A stretch of DNA of 24,281 nucleotides from a bacterium (GTDB lineage Bacteria; Chloroflexota; Dormibacteria; UBA8260; Bog-877): the NCBI GenBank assembly GCA_021817025.1, contig JAKAWF010000018.1, positions 1-24,281 of the forward strand. Direction: 5' to 3'. Both the position numbers and the translations under genes were made by a program. The notes beneath the pieces are model-generated. The model was not told the origin of the DNA and ran no database searches. It saw nothing but the letters and a program-made list of their open reading frames with translations. Position 1 is the stretch's first letter. Every line of letters begins with the position of its first letter. This document shows, one piece after another, positions 14,205 through 23,038 of this stretch.

Positions 14205-15854
14205 ATGGTGGTTGACAGCGGCAACGGCGGTGAGCTGGCGGTCAGGACCCTGACCCAGCTCGGCATGGAAACCCTCTTCACACTCCCTGGTAGCCACATC
14301 GCCCCTCTGCTGGACGCGGCCCGCCGGGCGGGGATGCCGATCGTCTTCACCCGCCACGAGGAGAGTGCCGTGCTCATGGCCGAGGGCTGGGCGCTGGCGA
14401 CCGGCCGGCCCGGCTTCGCGGCCGTGACCGCGGGACCGGGGCTGGCCAACGCCCTGCCAGGCATGGCCGAGGCCAACGCGGCCGGAGCGCCGGTGGTGAT
14501 AGTGGCGGGGCGGACGGCCATCTCCAAGCGGGGCCGGGGAGCCGTCCAGGACCTCGAGCAGCTGGCGGTCGTGGAGCGGATATCGAAGTGGAGCGCGGAG
14601 TGCCTCGAGGCCCAGCGGATCCCCGAGTACCTGGCCGAGGCTGTCAAACAGGCCACTTGGGGTAGTCCCGGGGTCGCCTATCTGGAGATCCCCGAGGATG
14701 TGCTCTTCAGCGCGGCCGAGGAGGGGCCGGCTGCCGGTCTTCCCGCAATCTCCAAGTCGGTGCCGGACGGGCCCGGGCTGGCAACCGCCATTGCGCTTCT
14801 GCAAGAGGCGGAGCGCCCCCTCATCCTGGCGGGTTCGGGTGCCTTCTTCTCCGGGGCGGCGGCTCCTCTGCTGGCTTTCGTCGAGCGCACCGGGATCCCG
14901 GTCACCACCACCAGCGCCGCTCGCGGCCTTCTCGACGACGACCATCCCCTCTGCCTGGGCACCCTGGTCCACGGCGGAGCGGCGCTGGTGAGTGCGGACC
15001 TGGCGCTGGTGCTCGGGTCGCGCTTCAACGCGAATCTGATGTACGGTCAGCCCCCTCTCTTCGGGGAGGACCAGGTCCTGATCCAGGTCGACATCTCCCC
15101 CGAGCGCCTGGGTGGCCAGCGGTCTCCCACCCTCGGGCTGGTGGGCGACGTGGGCGCCACTCTCGACGCGCTCACATCCATCTGGCAGGGCGAGTCGACC
15201 AGATGGTCGGGCTGGCTGGCCCAGGCCCAGGGCGCGGCCCAGGCCAGTCATGAGCTCTGGGCCACCGAGGCGGAGGCGGAGACCGCGGCGTTGCACGCGG
15301 GCTGGCTGGCCCGCGAGGCGGCCCAGGAGTTCGAGGAGCGTGGTGGCGGCACCTGGATCTCGGACGGAGGGGACAGTGTGACCTGGGGAATCGCCTTCTC
15401 CAAGGCTCACTCCCCCGGCAGCAACATGCTGATCGGGTCGGCGATGGGGACCCTGGGAGTGGGCCTCCCCTTCGCCATCGGAGCCGGACTGGCCCGCCCG
15501 GATCGACCCGTCTGCCTCTTCACGGGCGACGGCGCCTTCGGGTTTTCGCTCCAGGAACTTCATACCGCCGCCCGCCATGGTGTGGGGCTGGTGATCGTGG
15601 TGGTCAACAACGGCGTATGGCGGGGACCCGGCACCTCGCCTGCGCAGGCTCGCGGCGAGTTCGACTACGGATTGCTGGCAACGGCGGTTGGGGGCTGGGG
15701 CGTGAGGGTGACCAGTCAGAGCGAGTTCGGGCCGGCTCTTCGCCGGGCTTTCGAGCTGGCCACTGAGGGCAGGGTGTGCCTGATCGACGCCCAGGCCGAC
15801 CCCAGGGTGGTGAGCAATCTGCTGCGCTCGCTGGATGAGCTGGGCCTGATGTAG
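14205..15854 (+). CDS. ThDP-dependent enzyme, acetolactate synthase/2-hydroxyacyl-CoA lyase-like
   Basis: Thiamine-diphosphate enzyme of 549 residues with the three-domain IlvB layout. The N-terminal Pyr domain carries the catalytic Glu52 (TRHEESAVLMAEGWA) and GPGLANALPGM. The central domain runs roughly from 190 to 330. The C-terminal PP domain carries the ThDP motif GDGAFGF...VVNN (about 441-468) and then a WRGPGTS segment. Carboligation or decarboxylation chemistry is expected. The short linker RGAVQDLEQLAVVERISKWS and the missing small-subunit gene argue against housekeeping acetolactate synthase. 2-Hydroxyacyl-CoA lyase or oxalyl-CoA decarboxylase relatives are alternatives and would suit the acyl-CoA genes nearby, but substrate cannot be decided. 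It is divergent from rarA. The start is set by a strong SD. Confidence 0.85.
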   Translation: MVVDSGNGGELAVRTLTQLGMETLFTLPGSHIAPLLDAARRAGMPIVFTRHEESAVLMAEGWALATGRPGFAAVTAGPGLANALPGMAEANAAGAPVVIVAGRTAISKRGRGAVQDLEQLAVVERISKWSAECLEAQRIPEYLAEAVKQATWGSPGVAYLEIPEDVLFSAAEEGPAAGLPAISKSVPDGPGLATAIALLQEAERPLILAGSGAFFSGAAAPLLAFVERTGIPVTTTSAARGLLDDDHPLCLGTLVHGGAALVSADLALVLGSRFNANLMYGQPPLFGEDQVLIQVDISPERLGGQRSPTLGLVGDVGATLDALTSIWQGESTRWSGWLAQAQGAAQASHELWATEAEAETAALHAGWLAREAAQEFEERGGGTWISDGGDSVTWGIAFSKAHSPGSNMLIGSAMGTLGVGLPFAIGAGLARPDRPVCLFTGDGAFGFSLQELHTAARHGVGLVIVVVNNGVWRGPGTSPAQARGEFDYGLLATAVGGWGVRVTSQSEFGPALRRAFELATEGRVCLIDAQADPRVVSNLLRSLDELGLM

Positions 15855-16238
15855 TTGCGGGCATCGTCCCCAACTTCAGCCGGCGTCCCCACGGGCGGCC
15901 GCGATCGCCAATCGAGTGCCGGCAGCGCGATCGGAGCGGCGGTCCGGGACCTGATCCAAGGGTCCCGGGAGGACCCGGTCGCGCCCAGGCACCACATGGC
16001 GCCGGAGCGGCTCTGGGCTGGAACTGGTGCTCCGGCGCTGTCCTTCAGGTTCGGAGGACGACGAGTGATCGACGGCCAACGGCCGCAAGCCGCCGCCTGA
16101 TGCGGTCCCGTGGGCTGGCATCAGGCCCCGGCGCTCGCCCCAAGGGCCAGGGATGGGCGCCGAGGGCGCGTTTCCGGGCGCGGCGGGGGATCGATCAGTG
16201 CAGTCACGCGACCATCGGGTGGGGGCGAGCCGTGCCGG
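15855..16238. other. Intergenic gap between two 3' ends
   Basis: This stretch of 384 nt lies downstream of the ThDP enzyme and downstream of the minus-strand c-di-GMP gene. Open frames here are short and show no family signature. The only structure seen is a perfect inverted repeat at 15960-15976 (GGGTCC, loop CGGGA, GGACCC), possibly a U-less terminator of the ThDP gene. Confidence 0.6.
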
Positions 16239-19200
16239 TCAGTAGGTGGCGCGGCTCACCCAGAGTTCCTCGAAGTCCCGGGCGGACACCGGTCGCGACA
16301 TCAAGTATCCCTGGGCGGCGTCGCAGCCGAGCCGCCTGAGGGCGGCCAGCTGGCCTGGGGTCTCCACCCCCTCGGCCACCGCGGTGAGCCCGATGGCATG
16401 GGCGAGCTGGATCAGGCCGCCCACAATCGCGGCATCCTTGGGGTCGCTGTCCACGTTGTCGATGAAGGCCTTGTCGAGCTTCAGGTGGTCCAGGTTGAAC
16501 CGTTTCAGGTGGACCACCGATGAGTATCCGGTACCGAAGTCGTCAAGCGCGAGCTGCACTCCGAGGGCATGAATCTCATCGAGAGCTGAATTGGCGGCGA
16601 GCGAGTCGGCCAAGAGGGCGGTCTCGGTGATCTCCATGCAGAGCAGAGCTGGAGCCAGACCCTGGGTCTGGAGTGTGTCCGCGATCACGTCCACGAGTTG
16701 GGGGTCCATCAGTTGACGGGTGGAGAGGTTGACCGAGACCAGAGGCTGGATCTCCGGCATCAGCTCGGCCCACCTGGCGCAGGCGGCACATGCTTCCCGG
16801 AGCACCCAGGCCCCGATTTCACGGATGAGACCCGTCTCCTCGGCCAGGGGGATGAACTCGCTGGGCGGGACCAGTCCCCGCTCGGGGTGGTTCCAGCGGA
16901 TGAGGGCCTCAGCACCGACGATCTGGCCGCGTTCGAGATCGACCAGGGGCTGGTAGTGGACCACGAATTCGCCTCTTGCGAGCGCTCGGTGGAGATCTGC
17001 TTCCAGCCTGACCCGGTCGCTGAAGACATCACCCATGGCTGCCGTGAACTCCACCGCCCGGCGTCCACCGGCGTTCTTGGCGTGGTACATGGCGATGTCC
17101 GCGTCGCGGAGGAGATCCTCGGCGGTCTCAGTCGCCTCGCCGGTGGTGCGCACCCCGACGCTGGCCGTGACCACCACCTCCTGCCCGGCCACTGCAATCG
17201 GCGCTTCCGCGGCGCGGGCCAGACGCTCGCCCATCAGCATCGCCATCCGTGGCGAGGCCACGTCCTCGGCCAGGACCACGAACTCGTCACCCCCCACCCG
17301 GGCGATGGTGTCGCTGGGCCGGATCAGGCGCTGCAGCCGCTGAGCCACGGTGCGCAGCACCTCGTCGCCGGCGGGGTGGCCGAGGCGATCATTGGCTACC
17401 TTGAGCCGATCGAGGTCCAGGAACATCACCGCCACCAGCTGGTTGCTCCGCTTGGCCCGGCTCAGGGCCGCCGGGATCCGGTCGAGCAGAAGCACCCGGT
17501 TGGGCAGCCCCGTGAGCGAGTCGTGCAGCGCTTGCTGCTGGAGCGTCGCCTCGGCTTCCCGACGCGTCAGGGCGGCCCCCAACACGTGCGCGAGGCCCTG
17601 GGCAAAGTGGATGTCGTCATCGGTGAACTGGTGCTCGTCGGAGGTCAAGCCCTCGAGCACGCCGTAGGGCTGGTCTGCCGAGATGATCGGCACCGCCAGC
17701 CCGGCCCGGATCCCGTAGATCGGCTGGAGATCTCCCACCTGGAACCGTTCCTCAGTGCCGAAGTCAGAGACCAACACCGCCTCCCCGGCGTTGACCGTGA
17801 ACCCCGCCAACGAGCGCTGGCCTCCGGGAATCAGGGTGTGGCCCACCACGTCGTGGTCCCAGCCCACTCCCGCCACCAACCGAAACGAATCACGGGTGCG
17901 GTTCCAGCGCAACACCGACGCCTTGGCCACCTCCAGGTGCTGCTCCAGCAGGGCGGTGGCGCGCTGCATCAAGGAGTCGACATCGCGCACGGCCAGTGCC
18001 ATCTGCCCCAACTCGGAGATTGCTGCTTGCTGGGCCGACCGCCGCGTGGCCGAAGCCTCGGCCCGGTGCTGGCGGGTGACATCCTGGGCCTGCCAGACGA
18101 TGACGCCGGCTCGGGTGTCGAGAGCCGGCACCAGCGTGCTCGACGCCACCACCCATAGAACGGCGCCCTTCGGCGTCACCAGCCGATGCTCAAACTTGGT
18201 CAGGCCCGCCTCCGGACGCCGTGCCAAGCTCCGGTGGCGGCGGAGCAGGCGCCGCCGGTCCTCAGCTGGCACGAAGTCGAGGAGGGTGCGTCCGAGAAGC
18301 TTCTTTGCACGCATGCCCAACAACTCGGCCAGGGCCGGGTTGACCTGGGTGAAGGTGAGGTCGCTGGCCAAGGTGGCAGTGGCGACCCCGGTGCGCTCGA
18401 TGATGTGGTCCAACTGGGTGAGGCGGGCTTGGCCCTCGAGGGCGGCGGTGGCCCGCTCGGCTCTCAGGTCGAGGGCGCGCCAGGCGAAGCCGATGTTGGC
18501 AGCCAATCGCTCCAGCAGGGCCACGGTCTCGTCGTCGAAGAAGTGCGCCTCACCGGCATAGACCGACAGGATCCCCCTCACCCGGTCGCCCTGAAGGAGA
18601 GGGAAGGCGGCCACCCCGCGGAACCCGACCTGGCGCGCTCGCTCGAGCCAGGGTTCGAATCTGGGTTCCGTCTCGACATTCTGAAAGACTGCGGGCCGTC
18701 CACTGCGAGCCGCGATCCCGATGGGTCCGTCTCCCTCCGGTATGTCGGGACTGGTGGAGGCCCGAAGCTCCCGCAGGTATCCGTCATGCTCGCCCCAGGT
18801 CGTCGCCGGCACCACCCACCCGTCATCCGGGACGATGCCCACCCAGGCCATTTGCAGCCCACCCCGCTGGACTGCGATGCGGCAGGCCTCAGCCCAGAGC
18901 TCCCCCACCGACTCCGCACGGAGCATCGCCTCGTTGCTTTCGGCCAGGGCGGTGTGGAGCCGTCCTATCTGCATCAGGCGGTGGCGCAACTGCCTTTCCT
19001 GGGAGACGTCCTCGGCCTGAGTCAGGGTGTACAGCTGCCGGTTGGCGGAGTCGCGCAGGATTGAGGTCGTGATCCGAACCCAGACCGACTCACCGTCGGG
19101 CCGGACGTACCTCTTCACCAATCCGGTCTCGACTTGGCCCCGCCGGCTGCGGCGCATCACCGCCTGGCTGGCCGGTCGATCTTCGGGATGGGTGATGGCG

Positions 19201-19406
19201 AGGATGTGGACGCCCACCAGTTCCTCCCGGGAGCGTCCCACCAGCTGGCAGAAGGCCGGGTTGGCGCGCCTGATCAGGTGGTCCATCCCGATCGCGACCA
19301 TGGGTGTGGTGGCCTGCTCGAACAGCTGTCCCAGGACCCGGTCCAGTTCAGCTGTACTCGGCTGTTCTCTCGATGGCAGGTGGAGCCGCCCGGGTTGAAG
19401 CTGCAT
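16239..19406 (-). CDS. PAS-GAF-PAS-GAF-GGDEF-EAL bifunctional c-di-GMP protein
   Basis: A 1055-residue soluble sensor-effector that probably makes and/or degrades c-di-GMP; no membrane segment is seen. The order is PAS (about 20-140), GAF (about 160-315), PAS (about 330-450), GAF (about 455-615), GGDEF (about 625-790) and EAL (about 800-1050). The cyclase loop is RVGGDEF (Gly705-Phe709), with an inhibitory I-site Arg696-x2-Asp699 exactly 5 residues before it. The phosphodiesterase keeps Glu833-Ala-Leu (AEALIRW), LDDFGTGYSS (954-963), LKLDKAFI and AEGVET. Both activities therefore look possible. PAS and GAF ligands cannot be inferred. It is monocistronic. TAAGCT at 19420-19425 on the minus strand, 13 nt before the ATG, may be its -10 box; no SD is visible. 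Confidence 0.95.
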   Translation of the reverse strand: MQLQPGRLHLPSREQPSTAELDRVLGQLFEQATTPMVAIGMDHLIRRANPAFCQLVGRSREELVGVHILAITHPEDRPASQAVMRRSRRGQVETGLVKRYVRPDGESVWVRITTSILRDSANRQLYTLTQAEDVSQERQLRHRLMQIGRLHTALAESNEAMLRAESVGELWAEACRIAVQRGGLQMAWVGIVPDDGWVVPATTWGEHDGYLRELRASTSPDIPEGDGPIGIAARSGRPAVFQNVETEPRFEPWLERARQVGFRGVAAFPLLQGDRVRGILSVYAGEAHFFDDETVALLERLAANIGFAWRALDLRAERATAALEGQARLTQLDHIIERTGVATATLASDLTFTQVNPALAELLGMRAKKLLGRTLLDFVPAEDRRRLLRRHRSLARRPEAGLTKFEHRLVTPKGAVLWVVASSTLVPALDTRAGVIVWQAQDVTRQHRAEASATRRSAQQAAISELGQMALAVRDVDSLMQRATALLEQHLEVAKASVLRWNRTRDSFRLVAGVGWDHDVVGHTLIPGGQRSLAGFTVNAGEAVLVSDFGTEERFQVGDLQPIYGIRAGLAVPIISADQPYGVLEGLTSDEHQFTDDDIHFAQGLAHVLGAALTRREAEATLQQQALHDSLTGLPNRVLLLDRIPAALSRAKRSNQLVAVMFLDLDRLKVANDRLGHPAGDEVLRTVAQRLQRLIRPSDTIARVGGDEFVVLAEDVASPRMAMLMGERLARAAEAPIAVAGQEVVVTASVGVRTTGEATETAEDLLRDADIAMYHAKNAGGRRAVEFTAAMGDVFSDRVRLEADLHRALARGEFVVHYQPLVDLERGQIVGAEALIRWNHPERGLVPPSEFIPLAEETGLIREIGAWVLREACAACARWAELMPEIQPLVSVNLSTRQLMDPQLVDVIADTLQTQGLAPALLCMEITETALLADSLAANSALDEIHALGVQLALDDFGTGYSSVVHLKRFNLDHLKLDKAFIDNVDSDPKDAAIVGGLIQLAHAIGLTAVAEGVETPGQLAALRRLGCDAAQGYLMSRPVSARDFEELWVSRATY

Positions 19407-20081
19407 GAGGGTCGCGGTCAGCTTAGCCCGTGGCTCCTGAACGCGCGTGTTCTCCAGGTAGCGGAACGGTTACGCGGGGCCGAGCCCACTTCCGGCGCTG
19501 GCGCAGCCAAGGTCCACCCCGACCCGACCGAGCTTGGATCCCAAGGCCGCTGGACCACGCCGCACCGGTGGGGTCGGCATCCGGCCGGGTCTGCTGCGGG
19601 AGGTGTGCGGCGGGTCTGCGCTGGCGGGAGGCCGGTGTGCCCGGGTCCCGACCTCCGGGCCAGCTCTCTTTACAACTGCACGCGCTTGCCCGACGGTGCC
19701 AATCTTCTTGGTGAGGCGCGCCCGGAGACCATTCAGCCGCCGCGAGCCGTGCCGGTCGCATCCCTGGCCGTTCCGTCAGCCATCCGAATAAGGGCAGACC
19801 ACGATCGGAGCAATGCTGCACCCAACTGCGGCCAGAACCAACAGCATCACCACCGAGGCCCTCAGCGCCGCCAGGGAAGCCAGGACGACAGCCGTTCCGA
19901 CCAGAGCGCCGGCTTGCTGCTGCGACGCACCGGGCCATCTTCGACGGCCAAAGTCAGACCCGAGGTCACGCGGCCAGCGGCGATGACGGCGTCGGGCACC
20001 GTCCCTAATGGGGCGTAACCCGGGCTGACCTATCCCCAGCGGTAGTAGTAGGGGGGAGGGGCCCACGTCACGCGCCGGGTC
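19407..20081. other. Gene-poor 675-nt stretch
   Basis: No convincing gene. Several frames are open on both strands, as expected at high GC, but they are low-complexity Arg/Pro/Gly text. The one protein-like piece is a minus-strand hydrophobic tail of about 40 residues (19776-19910, GTAVVLASLAALRASVVMLL then CSIAPIVV), which could be the last membrane helix of a lost transporter. A purine-rich run GGTAGTAGTAGGGGGGAGGG is at 20041-20060. Confidence 0.5.
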
Positions 20082-21020
20082 CTACATCGCAGCCAGGGCG
20101 TCGGCCAGCACCGAGCGGTCAACCAAGGGGCCGTCGATTAGAGCATCGAGATCATGGGATTCCTCGAACCCCCCGGAGCGTTGGCGGAGCACCAGCACGT
20201 TGCGGAGCGCCTCGTTGGGGATGGCTCCATCGGAGACAGCCCCAACGCCCGGCTGGACCTCAAGCGCGTACAGCGCACCCGCTGCCCCGTCGCCCATCCG
20301 ATGGGCTCTGGCAAGCATCGCCTGGGCTTGGCCGGCGTGACGGGCGTCCAATGCCCAGCGGGTGGCGGTGACGAACGCCCGCAGGAAACGAACCACCAGT
20401 TCGCGATGGGCGTTCAGCCAGGGCTCGGTGGTGGCGATCACTCCACCGAGATAGGGATGAGCGACCTCGCGCACGTCAGCGATCACGCCCAGTCCAGCCT
20501 GGTGGGCCCGGATAGCCAAGGCACCGCTGAGCATGGTTGCATCTGCCTGGTTTGCGAGCAGGCGCTCCAGACGGCCCGCGGCACCGCCGTGGCTCACGAC
20601 CTCGTAGTCGCGATCACGGCGCAGTCCGTGCCGTGCTAGCAGGGCGTAAGCCACATACGCGTACCCGGAGTCGGGAGCGTCGACCGAGAGCTTCCTCCCC
20701 GGTAGGTCCTCGAATGTCAGAGCGGCGCGAGTCACCAGCTGGAGGCCGAGACCGTAATCCATGCCTGCGATCACCACCAATGGCAGCCGGGCCCCCAGGG
20801 CATTGCCGTGGTTGAGACGGTAGTTGAGTACGTTGTCCGGGGCTGTGTGCACCAACTGGTAGCTGCCCGCAGCAAGGTTGGCGAACTGCTCCGTCGATGA
20901 GGCCACCCCCGCGTACTCCACTTCGATGTTCTGTCGGGCGAAGAGCCGGTTCTCCGCTGCGGCAAGCAGCGGCAAGGAGCGGTGAAACACGCCCAGCCTG
21001 GCTCGGTCAGTCACTCCCAT
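20082..21020 (-). CDS. NMT1/SsuA-like substrate-binding-fold protein without signal peptide
   Basis: Periplasmic-binding-protein fold of 312 residues related to NMT1/THI5 and SsuA/TauA ligand-binding proteins of nitrate, sulfonate, taurine and pyrimidine uptake. Seen are LGVFHRSLPLLAAAENRLFARQN, the VEYAGVASSTEQFANLAAGSYQLVHTAPDN ligand-loop region, LSVDAPDSGYAYVAYALL, and HPYLGGVIATTEPWLNAHRELVVRFLRA. There is no signal peptide or lipobox, and no permease or ATPase gene adjoins it, so it may be a cytoplasmic ligand binder or enzyme-like protein. The ATG at 21020 is supported by AAAGG a few bases upstream and TATGAT at 21037-21042. An upstream frame to 21200 would include the promoter and is rejected. 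The ligand is unknown. Confidence 0.8.
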   Translation of the reverse strand: MGVTDRARLGVFHRSLPLLAAAENRLFARQNIEVEYAGVASSTEQFANLAAGSYQLVHTAPDNVLNYRLNHGNALGARLPLVVIAGMDYGLGLQLVTRAALTFEDLPGRKLSVDAPDSGYAYVAYALLARHGLRRDRDYEVVSHGGAAGRLERLLANQADATMLSGALAIRAHQAGLGVIADVREVAHPYLGGVIATTEPWLNAHRELVVRFLRAFVTATRWALDARHAGQAQAMLARAHRMGDGAAGALYALEVQPGVGAVSDGAIPNEALRNVLVLRQRSGGFEESHDLDALIDGPLVDRSVLADALAAM

Positions 21021-21036
21021 CCCCCCTTTCAGCTGC

Positions 21037-21042
21037 ATCATA
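21037..21042 (-). promoter_or_regulatory. -10 box of NMT1-like gene
   Basis: TATGAT on the minus strand (five of six matches to TATAAT), 16 nt before the ATG at 21020. Transcription would begin about 10 nt before the start codon and include the AAAGGGG ribosome-binding stretch. Confidence 0.5.
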
Positions 21043-21430
21043 GGTTGCCTGGCGAACCGAGCCATGGCGACGCCGGCGCCAACCGCCAGCTGGCTGAACT
21101 GGTCCCTGAGTGCTTCGGTTTGAACCAGCCATCGCGGACTCTGTGGGGGCTGTCTCGCTGAACGATCAGCAACCGAGACCCTCCGGCAGGGGTGTGTCAA
21201 AGTCGGCCCGGCGGGCTCGTGCCCACCGGCCGAATGCTGATATGGGGACCACCGACTGCATCAGCGAACTCGGGCGGCCGCCCGAGTTCGCCCTTCTTCT
21301 GGACTGCAAGGATGGGACCCGCGGTCAGCTTCTCACCATCAGATCTCCCGGCGAGGCCTCAAAGCGGCCCATCGTTGGCACCCCACCACCCGGCCGCCTA
21401 CCCGGCCACCAGCGAGAGGTTCGCCACTGT
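21043..21430. other. Intergenic region with a large palindrome
   Basis: About 390 nt between the minus-strand MFS relic and the NMT1-like promoter. Apart from the 28-bp palindrome at 21264-21291, no gene or RNA was recognised. Open plus-strand frames run on into the MFS antisense and look like shadows. Confidence 0.5.
21264..21291. repeat. 28-bp perfect palindrome
   Basis: The left arm GCGAACTCGGGCGG (21264-21277) is followed immediately by its exact reverse complement (21278-21291), with no spacer. On the plus strand it is followed by CCTTCTTCT, a weak pyrimidine tract. It could be a terminator-like hairpin or an operator for a dimeric regulator. It sits about 140 bp beyond the MFS stop codon and about 220 bp upstream of the NMT1-like promoter. 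Confidence 0.85.
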
Positions 21431-22720
21431 TCAAGCCTTCTGCCCCAGAGAGCCTTCCTCAGCTCGCCGAACGGCGGGCGACGCTGTGGCAATGACCGCT
21501 GCCACACTCATCGCCAACGCGAAGATGAGCATGGCCGCAGCACCGGATATCTCGGCGATGAAGAAACCGGCGGCGGCAGGAGCCACCACGGCGAGGCCCA
21601 TCGACGCGAACATGACCACGCTGTCCACTCGCCCCTGAAGCCCGTCGGGGGTGATGAGCATTTGATGAGCAACCATGGATGCATTAGCAGCTGGGGCCAG
21701 GAAGATCGCCAGGCCGATGGGAACGGCCATGGCCACCGAGCCTGCCTGCCAGGCAGCGACCGCTAGCAGCGCTGTTCCTCCCCAGCAGAGCAGGAGGATC
21801 AGTGCTGTAAGAGACAGCCTCCGCTGCGTCCAAGGTGCGCTCACCGCTCCCAAGAGGCCGCCGACCGCGATCAGGGACTCGGCGGCCCCGATGACCGCCG
21901 GGTAGACCCCGTGTACCCGGAGGATCACCACCATCGCGAACATGGCCCCATTAACGGCGAAGTTAATCAAGGGGAGCTGGATCACCAATGCGCGCAGGAA
22001 CGGGGTGCCTCAGACGAACCTGATCCCGGTCGCGATATCGCGATGAAGTCCTTGCCGTTCCAGTTTCGCGGGCTCGGGACTGAAGTGCCCGCGCACGCCG
22101 AGCAGAGTCAACAAGGAGACCGCGTATGAGACCGCGTCGGTCAAGAACGGCGCGGCTTGCGCCAGCGCGAAGAGTGCACCTCCGAGCGGAGGCCCCGCCA
22201 CGGTTGCCCCATAGACGCCCGCCTCGTTCCGGGCGCTTGCGGCCGCCCTCTGCTCAGGGGCTACCACGGTCCTCAGCACGGCACCTTGGGCCGAGCCATG
22301 GAACGGAGAGGCGGTGCCCTGCACGAAGGCGATGACCAGGACCAACTGCCAGGATGCAAGACCCAGTAGCACGGCGGCCCCCAGGCCGCCCAGTGCCAGG
22401 AGGCGTACGAGGTCGCTTGCCAGCATCAGCGCCCGTCGGTTCACCCGGTCGGCTATCGCCCCGGCCGGGAGGCGAAACGCCATCTGCGCGATCAGATAGA
22501 CCGTGCCGACCAGGCCTGCCTTTAGAGGTGATCGCGTCAGCGCCAGCACCAGGAGCGGATAGGCGATATCGGATACGTTCGAGCCCAAGGCTGACAGGCT
22601 CTGGCCTACCCAAAGCAGCTGAAAATTGCGGTTGCGGAGCAGCGGCCCCATTCTCAGGCTGACGGGTTGTGGTGCCGCTGCAGAGTCCGCCTCCGGGTCT
22701 GGGCTGGAGCCTCCGCTCAC
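21431..22720 (-). pseudogene. MFS exporter interrupted by one in-frame TGA
   Basis: A 12-helix major facilitator of the MFS_3/EntS-like drug or siderophore exporter type, about 429 codons. The N-terminal half (22720 to 22013) shows LLRNRNFQLLWVGQSLSAL, the motif-A loop GAIADRVNRR and six helices, ending ATGIRFV. TGA at 22012-22010 follows, then the same frame continues GTPFLRALVIQLPLINF through the C-terminal six helices to the stop at 21431. In relatives this junction reads RFVW-x-HPFLRAL-like, so TGA replaces TGG (Trp) by one base. Other genes here use TGA as stop, so general recoding is unlikely. The result is a fresh nonsense mutation, readthrough, or an error. The start is a GTG overlapping an upstream TGA (GTGA); ATG 22651 is the alternative. 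Confidence 0.82.
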
Positions 22721-23038
22721 CGGCTGTCGGCAAGCCGGTAGCTTGGCGCCTCCCGATCAGCCCTCTCACTGTCGCGAGGGCGAAGCCGGGGCTCCACCGG
22801 CATCGCCACCAAAGAATAGGGACCGAGGTCCTCCGACAGCAAGACCTTCGCGGAGGATCTCTCCACCGTGCGCACAGGCTGAGCACCCCAGGCCCTCGCG
22901 ACGCTGCCCTCTGTGTCAACGTGCGGTGAGACCGGTATCGAGCGTGAGTGACTAACCGAGAGAGGGCGGCAAGGAGGTGAGCACGTCCTGGACGATGAAG
23001 GTGTTCCCCCATCTTGAGGCGGCGCTGTTTCTAGGTCG
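22721..23038. other. Intergenic region, possible gene remnant on minus strand
   Basis: About 320 nt between the divergent MFS relic and tacA. On the minus strand a frame ends (TGA 22719-22717) overlapping the MFS GTG by 4 nt. Its last part (ERSSAKVLLSEDLGPYSL, then VAMPVEPRLRPRD and an Arg/Asp-rich tail) reads somewhat like protein. Its upstream part is antisense to tacA, so at most a C-terminal remnant, perhaps of a regulator, is present. No family recognised. A TTGACA at 22914-22919 (minus) lacks a matching -10. Confidence 0.3.

Noticed and set aside
13833..15578. 581-codon minus-strand open frame
   Set aside because: Antisense to the ThDP enzyme, whose Glu52 and GDG...NN motifs are clear.
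16698..18158. 486-codon plus-strand open frame
   Set aside because: Antisense to the GGDEF-EAL gene; Gln/His/Arg-rich shadow.
18650..18662. AGGGTTCGAATCT resembles a tRNA T-arm
   Set aside because: It lies in the coding strand shadow of the first GAF domain (RFEPWLERAR) and no acceptor stem or anticodon arm can be built around it.
19776..20066. 96-codon minus-strand frame with hydrophobic C-terminus
   Set aside because: The first half is Arg/Pro/Gly-rich without any motif; only the last 40 residues look membrane-like, too little to call a gene.
21021..21200. 60-residue N-terminal extension of the NMT1-like protein
   Set aside because: It would span the TATGAT promoter and the SD, is basic rather than a signal peptide, and has no family similarity.
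22010..22012. UGA as selenocysteine or a reassigned Trp codon
   Set aside because: Transporter homologues have Trp there, not Cys/Sec, no SECIS-like element was seen, and TGA ends several intact genes in the window.
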